Part shown: piece after piece, positions 14,697 through 17,505 of the stretch | Position numbering within the stretch: the first letter of the stretch is position 1 | Layout: each line of letters starts with the position of its first letter | Origin: an uncultured Oceanospirillaceae bacterium | GTDB taxonomy: Bacteria; Pseudomonadota; Gammaproteobacteria; Pseudomonadales; Oceanobacteraceae | Length of the DNA stretch: 17,505 nt | Direction of reading: 5' to 3' | Assembly (NCBI GenBank): GCA_937974825.1 | Contig: CALJVD010000156.1 | Location: 1 to 17,505 of the forward strand | Program-made: the position numbers and the translations under genes | Notes under the pieces: model-generated | Seen by the model: the letters and a program-made list of their open reading frames with translations, nothing else | Database searches by the model: none | What the model was told of the DNA's origin: nothing

Positions 14697-15904
14697 TTTA
14701 ACTTTTTATAGCGTGCGCTTGCGTGTCGTTCACGCATTTCGACGTCAATGTAGCGGTCGGTCGTTGCCATGCTTGCATGCCCCGCATCTTCACGAACGTG
14801 CTCTTTAGGACGAAACTTAACGTCTTCAGAAATACCTGTATGTCTAAGCCAGTGTACAGTTGCTACTTTGAGCTCTTGGGCTTCTTCTTCTAAACCATCG
14901 GACTTCATACGTTCATAGGCGGCATCAAAGCAGCCTTGCACTAAATAGCGAATTTGCCGGGTGCTAGTCACAGGGCCACGTCCTTTCAATTTTGAAACCA
15001 GTGGAAACTGCTCGCCTACATAGGGTAGGGGAGACAAACCCAAGTGAGTGCGGTAGCGCCTTAATGCTTGAATCATATCGTCTGACACGGTTACTAAACG
15101 GGCTTTATTCCCTTTACCGACGACACGCAACCACCAATTGCCATCTGCGTCTGTGTGAAAATCGCCCATTACAGGGGTTGAGCGTTCATCGGCCACCAGC
15201 TCTGAAATACGTAAATACAAACCAAACAAAATACGCATTACAAATAAGGAACGTTCGTGCTGCTCTGGGTTGTTTTTAGCAAGCAATTCTACGGTCTCTA
15301 GTACGTAATCCCATTGCAAATTAGATATACGACGCACCGGTTCTTGGTATGCACTGCGTTGTAAGAATTTGCTCTTTTGGCGAATGAGAGCGACAGGGTT
15401 AATACGTAGGTAATCTTCTTGTAGCAGGTAATTAAAGTAGGTAGAAAGTACTGCAAATAACGCCTGTAAGCTCTTCTGAGATAAGGAGAAATAACCAGAA
15501 TCATCAGTAATAAACGGACGCCATTCTTCGTTCGGAATACGCTCACCTTGTTTGTTTTTAAAGCGTGCTACCTGCTTTTTACCAACCCATGCTTTGGGTG
15601 GTGATTGGCAAAAGTGAATGTAGTCTTCTAGGTCTTGGCGACGTAAATCGGCCAAGGTGCAGCTGCGTACCATCCAAGTCCACTGAAGGAGCTTTTCAAC
15701 CTCACGACGATAGCTATTAAAGGTCGCCTTACTGCCGTTATAACTGACCAAAAAACTTAAGGTGTGCACTAAGTCATCAAAACAGCTATCGGGCAAATCA
15801 GGGTTGTTGGCCAACACTCGTCTTGAGGTCGTTAATGGGTTCCCTAAATGCTCTAACGAATCAATTAAGGGAATGGGCGAGGTTGTTAAAGCAGTATTAC
15901 GCAT
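14684..15904 (-). CDS. Tyrosine recombinase / phage-integrase family protein
   Basis: A 406-aa site-specific recombinase that would cut and rejoin DNA via a covalent phosphotyrosine. The full catalytic set is visible: R232 in YLRISEL, a lysine in VVGKGNKAR (K264 or K267), H351 and R354 in HWLRHTG, H376 in GHAS and nucleophile Y385 in TDRYIDV. The N-terminal SAM-like DNA-binding domain (about 43-170) is longer than in XerC/XerD because of a basic insert around 101-140 (SPPKAWVGKKQVARFKNKQG...). It lacks a recognised integron-integrase insert. No excisionase, cargo, att repeats or tRNA are nearby, and thiI and nnrS flank it in the same direction. It could be a resident chromosomal recombinase or a remnant of an element. 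The start has a weak ribosome-binding site. Confidence 0.93.
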   Translation of the reverse strand: MRNTALTTSPIPLIDSLEHLGNPLTTSRRVLANNPDLPDSCFDDLVHTLSFLVSYNGSKATFNSYRREVEKLLQWTWMVRSCTLADLRRQDLEDYIHFCQSPPKAWVGKKQVARFKNKQGERIPNEEWRPFITDDSGYFSLSQKSLQALFAVLSTYFNYLLQEDYLRINPVALIRQKSKFLQRSAYQEPVRRISNLQWDYVLETVELLAKNNPEQHERSLFVMRILFGLYLRISELVADERSTPVMGDFHTDADGNWWLRVVGKGNKARLVTVSDDMIQALRRYRTHLGLSPLPYVGEQFPLVSKLKGRGPVTSTRQIRYLVQGCFDAAYERMKSDGLEEEAQELKVATVHWLRHTGISEDVKFRPKEHVREDAGHASMATTDRYIDVEMRERHASARYKKLKPEL

Positions 15905-15966
15905 AGTATTTCACTAATAATTAGAATTATCGGAAATATAGAGGCTTTATGCAGAGATTACCAGCT

Positions 15967-17118
15967 TTAAGCAGCACGGTTACGTAATCGGTTTGTTTTA
16001 TTTTCGATCGCTCTTAACCAGATAAGCCAAATAAACAATCCAAGGTAGGCGATGCTCCAACAAACCGTTGCCAGCATTAAGCTAGAGGAGTAATCCCATT
16101 GGATGGCGGTAAGGCGTAACAACGTGGCAATGCTGATTAGTAGCGGAACACAATATAGCCAAGGTTTGGCGTTAGGGTCGCGTAACACTCTATGTGAACG
16201 AGAACGCGCCATAACGGTAAAGGTTAGAGTGCCAAGCGCCCCTATGGTTATGGCGTGTAGCGCATGTGTAATTAAGAACTCAGGCTTTATGAGGCTGAGT
16301 GCGATCAATATCCAGCCGACTATTATCCAGCAGTATCCAAGCAGCATGAGTAATAAATCTGCTCGGTCATAACACAGCCAAGGGCGCCAACGTAATACTC
16401 GAACGGTACAAAGAAGGGCAGTAACCAGTAAGAGTGCGGCTTTTAGAGTGGAAACTCCGTCAAACTGGGTTAAATTCAGCACCAGAACTGCAAGCAATAA
16501 CAATAAAATACTGCCTTCGAATCGAGGCTGCACACGATCTTTTAGGTTGATATTACGACGTTGAAAGTGACCGGCTAAAGCAGGGGCGATAATACGTCCA
16601 CCCATGTAAAACATAATAGCGCTCAGCAGCAAGACGGCTTCAATTATAAATTTAAAGCGTAGCTCATAAGTACCGTAATTCTGTAAGGTGCTATGAAAGC
16701 CCATTGCCGATACTGCTAATCCGACCAAAATAAAGCCGACGGACTTATTTCTCCACTTCTTAGCTGTCCTAAGAAAAATAGGGGCTAATTTCCAAACCAC
16801 AGCACCGACAAAGACTAAGTTAAACAGGGTAGTGAAGATGTTAGTTGGGTCTAGCCAAAAGCTAATTCTGGCAAGCAACCAGAGCGTGATCATACTGAAT
16901 ACGTACGATTTCTTTTGAATGCCGGCAACGTAGCCTGCAATAACCGCTAACGCAAAACCGAAGATCATTTCATGTGCGTGCCCCCACGCCGTTTGTAGAC
17001 CGGCAGGTACTGAAAACCATCCTAACTGACCACCAACGGACAGCGGCAAAATGAGGGCTGCATAGAGAGCAGCCAGTGGAAACCAATACAGGTTAGCGAA
17101 GGGAGGTTTGGCTTTCAT
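15967..17118 (-). CDS. nnrS: NnrS family membrane protein (nitric-oxide-related)
   Basis: A 383-aa polytopic inner-membrane protein with about 12 hydrophobic helices and a basic C-terminus (RLRNRAA). NnrS family signatures are WGHAHEMIFGF (H47, H49, E50), MGGRIIAPAL, the HALHAITIGALGTLTF segment and MARSRSHR. NnrS proteins bind haem and copper through such histidines and are linked to relief of nitrosative stress and metabolism of nitrogen oxides. The exact activity is not settled. AAGGA about 12 nt before the ATG at 17118 supports the start. No nitrite or NO reductase genes are in the window, so this is a stand-alone copy. It is divergent from ilvD and 62 nt upstream of the recombinase gene, with no clear terminator between, so read-through is possible. 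Confidence 0.9.
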   Translation of the reverse strand: MKAKPPFANLYWFPLAALYAALILPLSVGGQLGWFSVPAGLQTAWGHAHEMIFGFALAVIAGYVAGIQKKSYVFSMITLWLLARISFWLDPTNIFTTLFNLVFVGAVVWKLAPIFLRTAKKWRNKSVGFILVGLAVSAMGFHSTLQNYGTYELRFKFIIEAVLLLSAIMFYMGGRIIAPALAGHFQRRNINLKDRVQPRFEGSILLLLLAVLVLNLTQFDGVSTLKAALLLVTALLCTVRVLRWRPWLCYDRADLLLMLLGYCWIIVGWILIALSLIKPEFLITHALHAITIGALGTLTFTVMARSRSHRVLRDPNAKPWLYCVPLLISIATLLRLTAIQWDYSSSLMLATVCWSIAYLGLFIWLIWLRAIENKTNRLRNRAA

Positions 17119-17161
17119 TTAGGTGTTAATCCTTAAAAGTCCGGTTCTAGAATATGAAGGC

Positions 17162-17190
17162 ATAGTAATAAGAATAGAAAAATTCGGCAA
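17162..17190 (-). promoter_or_regulatory. Candidate promoter of the NnrS gene
   Basis: On the minus strand TTGCCG (17190-17185) lies 17 nt upstream of TACTAT (17167-17162). Both hexamers are 4/6 matches to consensus, as expected of a promoter needing an activator. The start point would be near 17155, giving a leader of about 37 nt. Confidence 0.35.
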
Positions 17191-17192
17191 TA

Positions 17193-17207
17193 ACTGAGTA
17201 AATCAGT
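17193..17207. promoter_or_regulatory. Inverted repeat ACTGA-N5-TCAGT beside the NnrS promoter
   Basis: A perfect 5-nt inverted repeat with a 5-nt spacer, directly upstream of the proposed -35, centred about 45 bp before the predicted start. This is the position of many activator sites. The TGA-N5-TCA spacing differs by one from the TGA-N6-TCA of FNR and CRP, so neither can be claimed. Confidence 0.3.
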
Positions 17208-17296
17208 CGGATTATTTTAATTTTGTAGTAAGATAAGTGAATTCAATTGTTACATTGGTCTATTTTGCCCATACATTATGAGCTTCTGGAGGAAGA

Positions 17297-17505
17297 ATGA
17301 TTAAATCAGATGACACTAACCGCAAGTACTCGGCCATTCTTGTCGATGGAATTAAAAAATCTCCAGCACGCTCTATGCTTCGTGCCGTAGGATTTACAGA
17401 TGAAGACTTTAAGCGCCCACAGGTTGGCATTGCCTCTACTTGGAGCCAAGTAACCCCTTGTAACGTGCACATTAACGGCTTAGCCGATGAAGTCGCTAAA
17501 GGCGT
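17297..17505 (+). CDS. ilvD: Dihydroxy-acid dehydratase, N-terminal part (partial)
   Basis: The first 69 codons are present; the gene runs off the window. IlvD removes water from dihydroxy-acids to give the 2-keto acid precursors of valine, isoleucine and leucine, using an iron-sulfur cluster in the cytosol. The IlvD/Edd N-terminus is clear: ARSMLRAVGFTDEDFKRPQ then VGIASTWSQVTPCNVHI. C55 in TPCN is the first cluster cysteine of the cyanobacterial/plant-like class; E. coli IlvD has a VPGH sequence at this place. Edd or a sugar-acid dehydratase is less likely given the RSMLRAVG..DEDF pattern. GGAGGAAG (17288-17295) is a strong ribosome-binding site immediately upstream. A weak promoter-like pair GTTACA-N17-TACATT lies at 17249-17277. 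Confidence 0.92.
   Translation, partial: MIKSDDTNRKYSAILVDGIKKSPARSMLRAVGFTDEDFKRPQVGIASTWSQVTPCNVHINGLADEVAKG

Noticed and set aside
14684..15904. Integron integrase with gene cassettes
   Set aside because: No integron-integrase insert was recognised between the catalytic motifs and no attC-like arrays or cassettes are nearby.
14572..15966. Recombinase-controlled invertible promoter
   Set aside because: Flanks share only a 7-nt AT-rich GAATTAT match (14614-14620 and 15924-15930), too short to argue for paired recombination sites.

Overview
The window reads as a marine-type gammaproteobacterial chromosome, plausibly Oceanospirillales/Pseudomonadales-like. The evidence is the mltG-tmk-holB-pilZ gene order, a PilZ protein of the Pseudomonas PA2960 type, Vibrio/Shewanella-like TonB2 genes, and moderate-GC DNA with simple sigma70-like promoters. 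The genus assignment is inference only. No rRNA, tRNA, CRISPR array, insertion sequence or prophage was seen.

Layout. 1-2105 (+): a tightly overlapping housekeeping operon, with the end of mltG, then tmk (dTMP kinase), holB (DNA polymerase III delta prime) and a PilZ-domain gene. 2106-2214: a gap with an unusually long imperfect hairpin. 2215-5097 (+): a 960-aa M16C zinc metallopeptidase (PreP/falcilysin type) without a signal peptide. 5094-5137: a promoter and a terminator that overlap each other. 5160-10119 (+): six genes joined by 1-nt overlaps or gaps of 1-6 nt. They encode a DUF3450 periplasmic coiled-coil protein, a TtpC-like ExbB protein with a large periplasmic N-terminus, ExbB, ExbD, a short TonB (TonB2 type) and an exported TPR protein. 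10205-11017 (-): xthA. 11221-13023 (+): a TonB-dependent outer-membrane receptor. 13046-13081: a bidirectional terminator. 13108-14571 (-): thiI with rhodanese domain. 14684-15904 (-): a solitary tyrosine recombinase. 15967-17118 (-): an NnrS-family membrane protein. 17297-17505 (+): the start of ilvD.

How the genes work together. The centre of interest is the six-gene TonB2/TtpC-type energy-transduction operon. The ExbB/ExbD/TonB core should turn proton motive force into work on outer-membrane receptors. A second ExbB paralogue with a periplasmic coiled-coil head, a secreted DUF3450 coiled-coil protein and a secreted TPR protein suggest a larger envelope-spanning machine than the classical E. 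coli system. The receptor encoded 1.1 kb downstream is a natural candidate client. The remaining genes (nucleotide and DNA metabolism, tRNA thiolation, branched-chain amino acid synthesis, nitric-oxide-related NnrS) look like ordinary chromosomal background. The recombinase is the only gene of mobile-element type, and no cargo or attachment site is evident.
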